Source of the DNA: Schizochytrium sp. TIO01 | Taxonomy: Eukaryota > Sar > Bigyra > Thraustochytrida > Thraustochytriidae | NCBI GenBank assembly: GCA_004764695.1 | Contig: SMSO01000005.1 | Span: 1,135,501 to 1,199,500, forward strand | Direction of reading: 5' to 3' | Length of the DNA stretch: 64,000 nucleotides | Shown: piece by piece, positions 13,335-25,176 of the stretch | Position numbering within the stretch: position 1 is the first letter of the stretch | Layout: the number at the start of each line of letters is the position of its first letter | The notes under the pieces: model-generated | What the model saw: only the letters and a program-made list of their open reading frames with translations | What the model was told of the DNA's origin: nothing | The model's database searches: none | Program-made: the position numbers and the translations under genes

Positions 13335-16300
13335 AGTTACCGCCCACCAAGATCTATGATGTCAATTCTCCCTTCGCCAAATCGCCGAAGCCGTCTTCTT
13401 TGTGGGCGTCGTCATCGCAGCAAAGAAAGCGCTCGAGAAAGTCAACTTTCAATGTAGAAAGAAATATCGCCATCATCGTCTTTCTTGCAAGCCAGGCACC
13501 GTCTAAGAGAGAGCCTTCAAGTCCTGTGAATGATGCTCATGCACAATCGCCGCGCTTTCTCGTGGTATCGCGACCCTCTTTGAAAGCGCAGTGGTTCTTT
13601 CTTTTCAGTCGCGGCGACGATCGGCGCTGCAAAAGGCGCGTACTTCAGGAGGACTGGAGCTGCTAGGTTGAAGTGGCGAATGGTTGAGAGTTCACATTTT
13701 CGAGCCTGGATTATAGGGCAAAATGGTTATAGCTGTTGTGCGCTTGACAGCAAAGGTTCTCGTTTATTTCGTAGGAGTAGTCTTTTTTGCTGTTCTTTAG
13801 GTTATTTTCGCTTTCTTCGCGATGTCAGACAGAGCTCTTTGCAACTTGATGTACTCAGAGGGTAAACTCGACAGAGCATGGGGAATAAACTTTATCAGAA
13901 ACTGCCCCTGTTCTGCGTTCGAGCTGTTGCGGCCTTGTGTTCTGGGAGAAGCAGAGGCCCTTCGCGAGGGCTAATAAACGCTACTTATCATTTACTGTCC
14001 TGGTGAGGGGAAGCATCGTTTCATCTATTTACTTTCTCTTTTCTTTTCTTTTCTTTGCCGATTTTAAGACTATTCGTTTATTTTGTACATTCGTTCTTTC
14101 TTTCTAAAATTGAAGTTTTGAAAGAGATATTATAGACTTCACAGAGCTTCGAAATAGAACAAAAGGTCTAATTTTGGTTCTTTTGTGTCGGGGGGATAAC
14201 CGTACCTCACTCTGTAAAACTTGTACGATCTCCCTACTTTCTTCGCCTATTTCTTAGAAGATTGGGGGAGACGGCCTTGTTTTTAGTGCAGGCACAGAAC
14301 AAGCAAGAGGTTAGGCAGCAGCATTCGTTCTTGCCACTATTTTGGTTCCCAGAGAAAACCTCTGGCCTGTCAAGGAATTGCTGAGACTGAGGTCATCGAT
14401 CTCGTGAGTGAACGTATTTTCTTCGGGAAACCTGAGCGAGAGGCGCCTCTCTCGAAGGGCTCATCAGGGGTTTTGGTTTTACTTTCAAACTTATTTAAAA
14501 ATTTAATTTTATCATTTAATTTTAGTTTTTAATTTAATTTTAACTTAAAAAGACCCTTTCACAAAAACGAGCGTTGAAAACAAATCGAAAGGTTGAACGA
14601 TTGAGTGAAACGCAGACGTCTCCGGAAAGGCGACTTTTGGATCGACAGAGCAGGAAGAGAAAAAAATAAAAAATAAAGAAATTAAAAAAATGCTTCGACT
14701 TGAAAGTCTAAGGTGCTACAGCGACGTTATAGGTTGAAATCTATTGAGAGTCGGTGGGTATCTGAAGCAATGAAAGACGTCTTCGAGAGTCGTCGCTGAG
14801 AGTTCCGTATCTTCTCCTCCTCCACAAATCTGCATTTGATTCATGAAATCGGGCCCTCCAGAGCCATCGTCGTGAACGTTCTTTCCCACGGCTTTCGCCC
14901 CGCCAACCAACCAGAGCTTCGAGGCCTCTCGAGCTTGGCTTGAATAGACTCGACGTTGTTGTTGATGGTGGGTGGGTTAGACCGCCCTGGAAGCACCTCT
15001 GCTTTCAATAAAGCTGCCGTGCATGAGAATGCACGCGATCTCTCCTTTCTTGAGCTCGTATCTTCTTCTTCTTCTTCTTCTCTGCAAATTGAGATTTCAA
15101 AGCGGTCTCAGAGCTCAATGCTGCAAAGCTCGACGATTGGAGAAGGCGAAGACAACGCACCGACTCTGGAAATGCTATGGCTGCTGCTTTAAATGAGAGA
15201 AAGACACGGATGGACGCGGCACCGTCACTCACTGCAAAAACGAAGTGAGTGGAGCATCGTATCGCGATGACTCGCTTTTGTTGGTCGCCAATCTCAACTT
15301 ACGGAGCAGCATGAAGGTAACGAGGGAAAAGTACTCAGGCGATTGACTGACTGACTGACTAACTTACTTTGTAAATGGAGCAACGCAGAGGACTTTCGAG
15401 ATCGAGAAGAGCCTCGGAGCGTTAATTTGTCGAAATAATTGATATTGAGTTATAGAACTTTCTACGGCTCTCTTTCATTCGTTATTTCGTTTCGTTTCGT
15501 TTCGTTTCGTTTATTTTATTTTATTTTAATAATAATAAATTTATACATATATACATATGTATACACTTGAAAAGAAAATCTTAAAACCGATGGAGTGTTT
15601 GATATCATAAACTCAATTCTAAATTAAATTAAACTAAACAAAGTAAAGGAAAGAGGAGAACAGGCTATTTATGAAGTGCAACCCCGAAAAATCGTTTCTT
15701 CGAAGCGGTCGGAATCTCAGCATTGGTTCCAGACAAGTGAAGTTCTCACTCCGGGAGCCCTTTCCATGTTCGGTTTGGGCTGAGGAGGACTTTCTGCCAA
15801 CGAACGTCTCTCAGGTGGTTCAATTGGTGCTCACGAATTCGCTTCTTCTAACTGATTTGTTTCTTTCAAGTACATCTTATTCGTTTACAATTCAATTACG
15901 ACAGCCTGAACGGCGAGATTTTGGAAACGCAAAGGCGCTCTGAAAAGCGCAAATAACTCCAACAAACTCCAAAGGTCCCAACCACCGCTCCAAACTATAT
16001 GAACGACACCGGGTGTCGCTCTCATGACGAGCGCAAACGCTTGCCCTGCCCCCTCAATTCTATTGGCAGGGCCCGATTAACGGTCTGAGCTCAGATTGGA
16101 TTGCGTCCCGAACTCGCTCGAGCCGCTTTTCTTTGATAGATACCTGCACTTGCACAGCTCGCAATTGCGCCGCCACCGTCGACGACTTCGAACAACGAAC
16201 CAAGAATAGACTTCTTCTTCTTCGTCTTCTTCTTCTTAGCCCTCAAGTCCAAGTCAGTCAGGCTGGTCAGGCACCAGCAAGTAAAGCAAACGAGAGAGAC

Positions 16301-16791
16301 TTCGAGTGACCCGAAGTTATGACGGCATGTCCTCTGACACGCATGCGTACAGCGCAAGGAATTCAAACGCGCAGAGAATTGCACCGGTGCGCTGCAGACC
16401 TAAGAAGGCCACGTCAGCCTTTAGGCTTGAGGCCTAATGAAGGCTTTGGGGCAGCGAACCGACTCACCGGGAACAAAGTCGACGCATCATGAACAAAACT
16501 GAACTGTCCGAGGCGCGGAGAAAAAGAAACAGAAACAGACGTTTTCATTATCTCGAACTTTGAAAGCTTTGTGCACTGTTTCAATACGAAAGATACCGAC
16601 CCGCAGCCGTACACAAGCTGCCTTCAAACGCGCTCCTTACGCACGTTCACGCTCAAACGAAAGACCGGCCTCCTTCCTTATGCCAAGAATGACTGGCACT
16701 CATGAGGCCGAAGATTCGCGCGGTTGGTCGCGAGAACAGCTTGACGGAGAGCTCCTCTTCGACTCGGGTTACGGAACTTGGAGAGGAAAGT
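13335..16791. other. Gene-free stretch
   Basis: No gene I can support. Patches of moderate GC (about 13340-13960 and 14700-15430) contain short frames on both strands, but none has a family resemblance. Simple repeats include TTTTC near 14034-14056, TTC near 15060-15080 and (TTTCG)n/TTTTA near 15487-15530. Confidence 0.6.
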
Positions 16792-16879
16792 GATTGATTT
16801 GATTTGATTTGATTTGATTTGATTTGATTTGATTTGATTTGATTTGATTTGATTTGATTTGATTGATTTGATTTGATTG
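16792..16879. repeat. (GATTT)n microsatellite
   Basis: About 16-17 copies of GATTT, interrupted near the right end by a GATT unit. It is a third pentamer-type repeat in this gene-poor segment, with a different unit from the others. Confidence 0.97.
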
Positions 16880-18600
16880 TCGGTCGACTCTCAACTGGTT
16901 TGACGTGGGTACCTGCTCAAGCAGAGGGGAGGAAAACGGAGCGAACACTTGCGCTGCGTAAGTGCAAGATCATTCATTCATCCAGGAAGCGGAGAGGATA
17001 CGCGTTCTTCGGTGAACGACATCACCGCCTTTTAGGGGGTCTTTCTGTCAGCAAGAGAGCGATGGATGTTAGATCGGTTCTCGTAGAGCCCATCTGGCAT
17101 CTCGAAATTTGTTGAGTCTTGTTTGATTGACGATGGATGATGAGCTTGACGTCAATCGCGGCCTTCGAGTTGCTTCCTCGTCGACGATGATCTTCAATGA
17201 ACTCATAGGTATACCTAGGTACACACCTGTCCTATGCGCACGTATCTGCTTCGTAGGCGGGCGGGCGTACCTCACTGGGCTCCTCTTTCGATTTTGGAAA
17301 TTGGAGCCTCGTCACAGTAATCATCGTTGTCTCTCACTTACTCACTCAGTGACTAAGTCACTAAGTCACTGCACTGCACTCTGCTCGCACAGACGAGCAG
17401 TCGTACTTTCAAGAATTGCCTTCTCAAGACTTCGGGCGATTAGATCTCCTCAATCTCTTGCGTGACTGTCTGGCGTAAGGCCCGTTGGGATCGTTTGCTG
17501 TACTTCGGTGGCGATGATGATAACGAGCTCCCTCTTCTTTCGCTAGTTTTTCTTCTCTCTTATTTTGCTCGTTTCTGTTTAGTTCGTTTAAGGTAATGCG
17601 TGAGTATGAGTGAGTCTGTCTATAAAAGCTCTGATTCTTTGTAGTTGATTTAATTTTATTTTAAAAGAAACAAATACGAAAATGCGAAATTGACAGAAGA
17701 GATATTCTCTTCGTGTTGACGACCCTTGTGGAGAGGTTGTTTCGCTCGCCACGTTCATCTCTTTGGACCGTTGTCCCTGCGCACCGCAGAGACACGGTAG
17801 AAAGAAGTTCGACTTGGGCCCAACCTTTCGAAAGAGCCTCTGCCTGAAATAATGATCCATTCATCCATCCATTCATTCATTCATTCATTTGATTTTAATT
17901 TGATTGATCGATTGATTGATTGATTAATTGATTGAATGAATGCATGAATAAATGAATGAATGAATGAATGAATGAATGGGGGTGCAACGACTGTTCTGGC
18001 TGCTCGAGAGATGGAAACTGACTGCGTCTTGAATCGGGCCGGTTCGAGGACGATTGTCTGTGAACTGTTTCTCCTCCCCTCGCCCATCCAAAGAGACGCG
18101 GACAGTTCACGTTTAAGTCGCGGCTGCTCAGGAGAAGCAAGCCTTGCTTGCTGTAACCGATTTTTTTACTCAAATGATGGTTTCATAGATATTGAAAGAC
18201 TATTTTTTTTTTTTTTAAATCAATCAATTCAGTTTTTAGTGTTTTGTTTTTTTATTTTTTCAAATATATAATGGTAAGGGGGTGGTAAGTGCACGAAAAA
18301 TAGAACGAACTTGTTTAATGCAAATGGGACCTTACAAAGACGAAGAAGAAGCACGAAAAAATCGTCGTAGAAGGAAGTTGAACACGAAGAGAACCAACGC
18401 GTCGAGTTTTCAGAAAGGACTATGAAAGCTTCATTAGGCCTCCCAAACTCAAAGAGTGGCACAAACCAAGGTGTCATTGCTGTGTTGGTATGGACGTTAG
18501 GAAAAACGTTGTGGATCGCCCATATGCTCGAATAGGCAGATATACTTACTATGAAGGGAAAACTTTTTTTCTCTTCTTCTAAACTTTCTTATTGTGATTA
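16880..18600. other. Gene-free stretch with an inverted ATTC/GAAT repeat
   Basis: No supportable gene. It contains ACTC/AGTC-type short repeats near 17334-17372 and an inverted arrangement of ATTC and GAAT units at 17862-17979, annotated separately. Confidence 0.6.
17862..17979. repeat. Inverted (CATT)n ... (AATG)n repeat
   Basis: A run of CATT units is followed by GATT/TTAA-type sequence and then a run of AATG units. The two ends are reverse complements, so a long imperfect hairpin is possible. The frame across it gives repeated His-Ser-Phe-Ile residues and is not a gene. Confidence 0.75.
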
Positions 18601-18768
18601 GTTTGTTTGTTTGTTTGTTTGTTTGTTTGTTTGTTTGTTTGTTTGTTTGTTTGTTTGTTTGTTTGTTTGTTTGTTTGTTTGTTTGTTTGTTTGTTTGTTT
18701 GTTTGTTTGTTTGTTTGTTTGTTTGTTTGTTTGTTTGTTTGTTTGTTTGTTTGTTTGTTTGTTTGTTT
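18601..18768. repeat. (GTTT)n microsatellite
   Basis: Forty-two perfect GTTT copies over 168 bp. The open frames on both strands (Phe-Val-Cys-Leu and Asn-Lys-Gln-Thr repeats) come from the repeat alone. Confidence 0.98.
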
Positions 18769-21341
18769 AACATCTCGCGGGCGTGATTGCGCTGCCCTGA
18801 ACCTTTTTCCTGTGGAAAGGGATTCGAGTGGAGTTTCTTCGCTTCCGAATTTACTTCTCTCTTTCGGTAAGTACCTACTCCTTTCCTAGTCTGCTTACCC
18901 CGCCAAATGGAAACGAACCAAGTTTTAAGCTTTAGCTAGCGCCGTCTTCGTTTCCTTCTAAAATCAGTGCTAAAACGAAGCAGGAAGCTTTCATCAGCGC
19001 AAAACTTGGCGCAACATAATACAGCACTACGTCAATTACGAAAGCGCCACAAAGAGCTCCATTCGGAGGTTCGTTTGCCTGAACTATACCTCAAAACCAT
19101 CGCAGGGCCTTGAAGGCTCGTCACGCCTTTGCGAGAGCCTGCGCTCGTCAGTCCCACGGACGGTATTGATCGAGGCTTTCCGAGATGGCGCCCTGCGAGA
19201 AAATCATTGCCGCTTCTTCCTTGTAAGCGGCTGATTTGGAAGCACACTGAAACTACTTAGCTCTCGTTCAAGGGGAACCTGAGGGCGGAAAACGATAGTA
19301 CATAGCACAGCAAATAGAAACTCGCAAGAACGCAAGCTCGAGCAAGATTTGCAACGTGTACTCATCAAAGATTGAACTAAACTGGTCACGCGCTCATCCT
19401 TTAAAACTGACTTATTATTTACTTTATTTATGATATACAAAGTAATGAATGAATGAATGAATGAATGAATGAATGAATGTATGAATAAAAAGTGGTAAAC
19501 GAGCCCAACGGAGGAAAGGTTTCGCATTTCGTATACTTCTCCTCGATACTGCTTCTATTGTGTAGCTCCGAATGATGAAAAGTGTGCCTAACTCAAGTTC
19601 GAATTGAGATTCCTCAAATCCATATCTGCTCGCACGCTCGTCATAGTTATAAAGCTGGGATTTTTTTTAATGGTCAGTCGTCAACTGCCATCAACCGAAC
19701 GCAAAGTGTTTGCATCCTTTTCATTCGCTATATCTAAATTGGGGGGGGGGGGGGGGGGGGGGTAATGTGTATCAACCATGATGGGCTTTTCATAAATGGA
19801 GCAAATCAAATCGAATAATCATTATAAATGACTGTGGAATCAAGAATCTGTTTTGCTTTTGGTTTTTTTTTATTTTTTATTCTTGAAATTGACTTTTTAG
19901 ACCTTTGGGGAACTGGCGAGAGAGGGTATGCGAATTGAAATGAAATGCTGCTTCTGAATAAACTCGTGTATCTGCCAGTCGGTGCCTACCTTCATATATA
20001 ATATTATATCATGTTTATATTGCATGATGTACAGATAGATGTAGAGTGAACATTTGTAGGGTAGGTAAGAAACTGCGCAGCGACAAATGAAAGAGAAATT
20101 GGATCGAATATCCTCACCTCTGCACGGACGATAAGGGAGTTATGCAGAAGTAATGAAAGATAATCCTTTTCGATGCACCCCTCTTCCGGAAAATATATTT
20201 CTATTTTGAACTTTTCCTATATTCTATTTAAAATATTTTTAAAGGCTGTATGTTTAATACACTTCTCTTCGTCTTCTTAATTTTCCTAAAATTAGTCTCG
20301 CGTAAAATAATTCATTCGATACAGCACCTCGATGTATTACTTTTTTTCATTCCATGACTTTGACATAGGAAGAAGAAAATTGTTTGATTCTTTTCTTTAT
20401 CCATCGTGAGCATCAATTTTAGGAAATATGACACATTCTTTCCTCTGTTAAAAAAAATGCTTTCTTTATTTCTATCTTTCTTTCTTCTAAAGGAATAGAG
20501 ATTCCTTTGGTGGCAACTACAGTGCAGATTAAACTGCGATGGAAAAAATGCAAAAATAAGAAAGAATTACTTATTGCTTCTTTCTGCTTTGAACCAATAA
20601 CAATAATAATATTAATGATAATAGTAATACAATTAAAAACAGCGAAACGAAGACTTTGCTGGTTCTTTCTCTCTTTCTTCAATGAACTTGATTGACACCA
20701 ACTATCCTCGACGAAGTATACATGATTCCGAAACGAACAGTAAACGAACAGGCCCTTGCTAGTTAACCACATACCGCTGGGTAGATAAGGTAGTCCATGT
20801 CATAGATACATGGCTAGCTAGACAGTGAAAAATCACAAATGTTTTGTTTCTCTTTATTTACATGGGAGAAGATGGGGAATAACCTGCCTGTGCTTGGGCC
20901 TCTCACCAGCCAGTGTGTGACAAAATTAGCTAAATTTTATGCGCACATAGGTAGGTATACATGCTGAGGGCAGCGAAAACAACCGTCAGCGACGAGAAAG
21001 CTAAAAGGCAGATAAGGTGAAGCCCCTGATTACTCTAACAGAAAAGGTTTCGCAATTTGCAGATAGGATTGGAGTGGATGAGATTGAGGATATGAAGGAC
21101 ATACGGGCGGGCTGCCACAGCGACTGATGAGCCTATGAGGATCCCGGTACGGCAAGGAGAGTCTTGAAATCTTGATCACTAACTAACTTGGCATGCGACT
21201 AGGTTCTAAAAGCTAAAGGAAAATGGAAAGGCCCAAGGCTGCCGAAATGTCGTTTGCTGATGGTGTGCTGAAATGGCGCATGCAGCAGGCGTCTTGATCA
21301 GAAATTTTTGCAGATGAAACTCGTCAATATGCTTGGCAAAT
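18769..21341. other. Gene-free stretch downstream of the TLDc gene
   Basis: No supportable gene. It contains (GAAT)n at about 19442-19480, a 22-base poly-G at 19741-19762 and AT-rich tracts at about 20170-20700. The last few hundred bases should include the 3' UTR of the minus-strand gene that ends at 21342. Confidence 0.6.
19741..19762. repeat. Poly-G tract (22 nt)
   Basis: Twenty-two consecutive G residues lie in otherwise AT-rich DNA. The C-rich complement or the G strand could form a quadruplex. Its length is also the kind assemblies often get wrong. Confidence 0.9.
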
Positions 21342-24300
21342 CTAACGTTTGCGCACCTGCAAAGCAAATAACTCGGTGGAAACGCAAGTGAAATCTGGCT
21401 CTGACGCAAGGCAGGGGGAATCAAAAGTTTCGCAAGGGCCACTCGTTCCGCCGAGGAAATCTTCGTCCAAGAAGAGTCCGAATTCGCCTCCACCACCCAG
21501 AGCAAGCGAGTCCTCATTAGCAAGCATGTAGTACGTGTTTTGTTGAGAGGCGCGAAATACCTGGAAATTAGGCTCCAGAGTGAACAAAAAGCACTCAGAA
21601 GAGCCATAGTATGAGGCATTGCCTAATGCCCATGCCTGAGAACAAAATCCACCGAATACTGCGCCGCCTTTGTCTCGTACAACAAGCAAGGTTGCCTCGT
21701 AAGGTGCTGCTTGCTCATAAAACTCACTGATATCACGATCAGTCCCGTGTGACGAAAAGATAAGCTTCCAGTCATATCCCTGATAAGAAGTGGGCAGAGC
21801 AGCCTCAATCTTAGATACATGAGCGTTGCTCAAAGTCTCCGTATCACCAATAACTATGGGCAGCAACTGGTCGAGATCAATTCCTTCGTAAAAGCTTTGC
21901 GCCATTTTTTCTGAAGAAGATGCTGCTTTAGAGTGGTTGTCCAGATGCTTTGTAGGAGAAATCGAAGTGTTCTCATCTTGAGCATCAGATATCTGCTGCT
22001 CTTGAGTTTTAGGCGTAGACTTGCAGTCCTCTTGTTTTAAGGAAGAAGTATTAATACTACTCACACCAGGCGTGGATGCACCATTAGCAACTTTGGGAGC
22101 GTTAGGCGCATCTACTCCTGCTTTTTCACTTGCCTCGTCAGATTGCGATTTCGCCCAAATCATTCGCTCTGCCCGGAGCTGAATCCAGCTATGCCAAAGC
22201 TTGTTAATAGTCTCTGGTCCCAAACTCATCAGGTCAGAAATATGGATCTTCGTCTCTAGTGCCACACGAGAAAAGTCGCCCAACGCAGCCCCAGACGTGG
22301 TGAAGTTAATATCCAAGAGAAGAAATGTCATGCAGAAAATGCGCGGCACAGCATCGCTTTCGTTTAATAAGGGCCACCAAGCTGTTTCAGGTAGTACTGA
22401 ATGGTCTGGAGCTGAAATTTGAAGGATGTCGTTACACATTCGGGCAACCTGAGCACCTGCACGAAGAAACGGAAAATTTGCAGATTCAATCATCAAACGA
22501 GCCTTAGAGCGATGCTTTTGACCAAAGTAGATCAACATATCCAATGCAAACTTCCCACCTCCGCGAAACTCATCCGAAATTTGCTTCCCTTGTGCGCCCC
22601 GAGATTGCCAGTCTCTTTCAGAACTTTGCTCAAAAGAGGATGAAGATGTATCTTTATCGGTCTGAACGCCTCCCTCATACTCCACCGAGTCTTCGTCAGC
22701 ACCCGAAGGGGCAAGGACCTCCCAGAGCGTATCAAGCTGGCTCTGATGTATGTCTGCACGAACCGGGGTCGCGATGTCGTCACGGTAACGTCGGAGACGA
22801 CCCCATTTATCTGCAAGTCGAGAGCGCATATCCCGTAAATCTTGCCGAGTTTTGCCAAGGCATTCAACATGGCTTTCGAGAACCTCCATCAAGATTTGTC
22901 GCTCAGTCTCGAGCTGGCGAGCTTGCCCTTCCTCAGGTCGCAAAACGAGAGGAGCCAACGTCGCAGACATTACAGCGCAAGACTCAGAAGACGTACCGAA
23001 GAGGTGATCAAGAGTCCTTGTCAGCAAATCGAGCGTCGCACGATGGCCAAGGGGAAAGGTTTCTATGAGAAGTGCAATATTGCGTCGTCTTGCCTCTGCA
23101 TCATCGATTTGTGCACAAAGTAACAATGGTTCATAAGAACTCTGTGGTACCAGCGATGTAGGCAAACCGCTCAAAAATGCAACAACTACTCCTCCAACTA
23201 CGCTTGGCAAAAGAGCTTCACTCAAACCTGCACGTGTAGTTGCTGCAATACTAGACATTGCAGTGCTTAGGTCAACATCTACATCAACGCGACTAAAGAT
23301 GGTTAACCCATCGTTGCCGAGCCTCGTGAGCTTTCGCTTTGCGTCAACCACATGTGGCCGTTGCTTTTCACTGCCTGCAAACAAATCAGCCGGGGAATAC
23401 TCACGCGATTTATACTCCCAGAAGAGAGCGACCGCACGAAGCAGTACATTTGGGACAGCAATACTTGGCTCCTGATAAGCGAGTGCTGACACCGTGATAG
23501 TCTGAACCTGCATTTCAAGAGGGCTGCCCAGAAACGCAATCGTTCGAGCGAGATTTCGCCGTTCGGCATCAAGCTTTTTACGTTTGTTAAGAGCCCGCTT
23601 ACGGAGAGACTTGGCCGGCATATCCAACTGAACCTTTCGTTGGTTTTGTGCGCTACCCTGAATTCCCTTCGTTTTGTTTGCTGCAGCCAGCTGCGACATG
23701 GCAACCCCGCGAAGAGGAGGTGGCAAGGCGTCCCAGGTTTCAACATCAATATGAACCCTTATTTCCAGTCCGTTTAGCCCTGACAGCATCGATGCCAGCA
23801 CTAGACTTGTTTCCTCATTTCTCATCAGCGCGTACGACTCATAGTACACCTGCATCACCACCATCTGCGATGCCAATTTCCCCACAGCTGCATCCAACAC
23901 CTTCTCGTTCAGTGCGTGCCGCAACCAGGCGCGACCTTTTCCAATGTTAGTCCTAACAAAAAGCAGCTCGTTTATATCCGTAACAGTCTTTTGCACATCA
24001 GCATCAATATCGCCACCTTGAAGGTATTGAACTAAATTCCACAAGCTCACGTCAGGTTCGCGTGTGAGTACGAAGCGTGATCCATCCGGAGACTTGCGAC
24101 GGACCTTGGCCTCAGTTCTGAGACCATGCCAGAGGCAGCGTTCAAGCCACAGAAGCAGCTCACGGACAACCTGGTCGCGCTCGTCGAGCTCAACATTGGC
24201 TAGCTCCTTTGACCGTGTCGAAGCCTCCTCGATAGTGGCCCTTACTGCTGCCTTGAGTTCTCGCAACAGACCGAGACGCTCCTGCTCCTGCTGAGAGGCA

Positions 24301-24425
24301 GTCTGTACGAGTGAGGCACTAGAAGAGCCGAAAGAAGTGGCGGCGATAGTACGAGAAAGATTACTGAAGGCCTCAGAAGCGGAAGCTGAAGCTGACTCAG
24401 CTGCGCTAGACCACCACGACTTCAT
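21342..24425 (-). CDS. RUN-RhoGAP-ELMO-TLDc multidomain protein
   Basis: A single open frame of 1027 residues from the ATG at 24425; the frame stays open 14 codons further but begins at TTG. Four domains can be read in order. A RUN domain (about 85-230) contains LERCLWHGL and GRAWLRHALNEK. A RhoGAP-like domain (about 369-501) contains FLSGLPTSLVP and MSATLAPLVLRP; its arginine finger is not certain, and R379 in IFSR is the candidate. An ELMO domain (about 601-731) keeps W606 and the DFRG-type motif as EFRGGG, with R621, the position essential for Arf-GAP activity in ELMOD proteins. A TLDc domain (about 851-1023) contains VFGGF, ECFLF and GGGGEFGLFLDEDF. Low-complexity Ser/Thr/Gln sequence links ELMO to TLDc. 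The role is probably coupling small-GTPase control to membrane traffic, with TLDc suggesting a link to the V-ATPase or oxidative stress; that is inference. It has no signal peptide or membrane segment. It is divergent from the FAM177 gene. Confidence 0.93.
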   Translation of the reverse strand: MKSWWSSAAESASASASEAFSNLSRTIAATSFGSSSASLVQTASQQEQERLGLLRELKAAVRATIEEASTRSKELANVELDERDQVVRELLLWLERCLWHGLRTEAKVRRKSPDGSRFVLTREPDVSLWNLVQYLQGGDIDADVQKTVTDINELLFVRTNIGKGRAWLRHALNEKVLDAAVGKLASQMVVMQVYYESYALMRNEETSLVLASMLSGLNGLEIRVHIDVETWDALPPPLRGVAMSQLAAANKTKGIQGSAQNQRKVQLDMPAKSLRKRALNKRKKLDAERRNLARTIAFLGSPLEMQVQTITVSALAYQEPSIAVPNVLLRAVALFWEYKSREYSPADLFAGSEKQRPHVVDAKRKLTRLGNDGLTIFSRVDVDVDLSTAMSSIAATTRAGLSEALLPSVVGGVVVAFLSGLPTSLVPQSSYEPLLLCAQIDDAEARRRNIALLIETFPLGHRATLDLLTRTLDHLFGTSSESCAVMSATLAPLVLRPEEGQARQLETERQILMEVLESHVECLGKTRQDLRDMRSRLADKWGRLRRYRDDIATPVRADIHQSQLDTLWEVLAPSGADEDSVEYEGGVQTDKDTSSSSFEQSSERDWQSRGAQGKQISDEFRGGGKFALDMLIYFGQKHRSKARLMIESANFPFLRAGAQVARMCNDILQISAPDHSVLPETAWWPLLNESDAVPRIFCMTFLLLDINFTTSGAALGDFSRVALETKIHISDLMSLGPETINKLWHSWIQLRAERMIWAKSQSDEASEKAGVDAPNAPKVANGASTPGVSSINTSSLKQEDCKSTPKTQEQQISDAQDENTSISPTKHLDNHSKAASSSEKMAQSFYEGIDLDQLLPIVIGDTETLSNAHVSKIEAALPTSYQGYDWKLIFSSHGTDRDISEFYEQAAPYEATLLVVRDKGGAVFGGFCSQAWALGNASYYGSSECFLFTLEPNFQVFRASQQNTYYMLANEDSLALGGGGEFGLFLDEDFLGGTSGPCETFDSPCLASEPDFTCVSTELFALQVRKR

Positions 24426-25176
24426 CGCGGCGAAACCAAAATCCAAGGAAGGCACCGGAGCCACCAACAGAGAAGTAAATAGGCCAAATGATTCAAGAAA
24501 CTACACAAAGAGTAAAGTTGAAGACAACGCCCTCTATAGGTCTTGTCTCGAAGGTGTTGAAGAGAGAGACAGCTTGCCTGCTACTGCTGCTGTTGACAAG
24601 GATGACGATGGGAAATTGAGGAGGCCAACGCAGTTAAGATCAGCAGCAACGTAGATACAGTGAAGAACCTAGAATAAGCGAGGCAAGGATGGGGAGAGCC
24701 CCGGTCTCGAGAAAAGGCGAGCCCCCAATATGCGGGGCCGCAGAAGCGATGGGAATCTGTTTGCCTCGAGATAATTGATCTCCTGCTCTCACTAAAGTAA
24801 TACGATAAGGATCGCACTACTAGGAGTAATTAATCACCACTAGCAACCTAAGTATGAAAAAGATCTGCGGGGTAGTTTAATATGTAGCAACACAAGGGTT
24901 ATGAGTTGTGCAGACCGCGGAGAAGAAGAATAGATGACCGTTGATGAAGAATATATCCTGGAGTTCTGACGAAGAGTTCCATGTAGATGAATTTGAAGAC
25001 ACTTAATAGTAATATTAATATAAGATATAAGAGAGTGTGCTTGTGATGAATTCTGAACATATTGTTGACTTGGGCTTGGAATGGAAAACAAACAAATGAA
25101 ATCGCATTGACGGCAACGAGTAGAGCTCAACTCAGTCTATGCGGTCGGGAGACTAGCAAGGTTGTTGTGACGTCAA
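24426..25176. promoter_or_regulatory. Shared intergenic region between divergent TLDc-protein and FAM177 genes
   Basis: About 750 bp separate the starts of two oppositely oriented genes, so both promoters and 5' UTRs should lie here. I see no certain TATA box. Short frames on either strand have no family resemblance. Confidence 0.5.

Noticed and set aside
18579-18889. Frames on both strands of Phe-Val-Cys-Leu or Asn-Lys-Gln-Thr repeats
   Set aside because: They come from the GTTT array, which has no stops in several frames.
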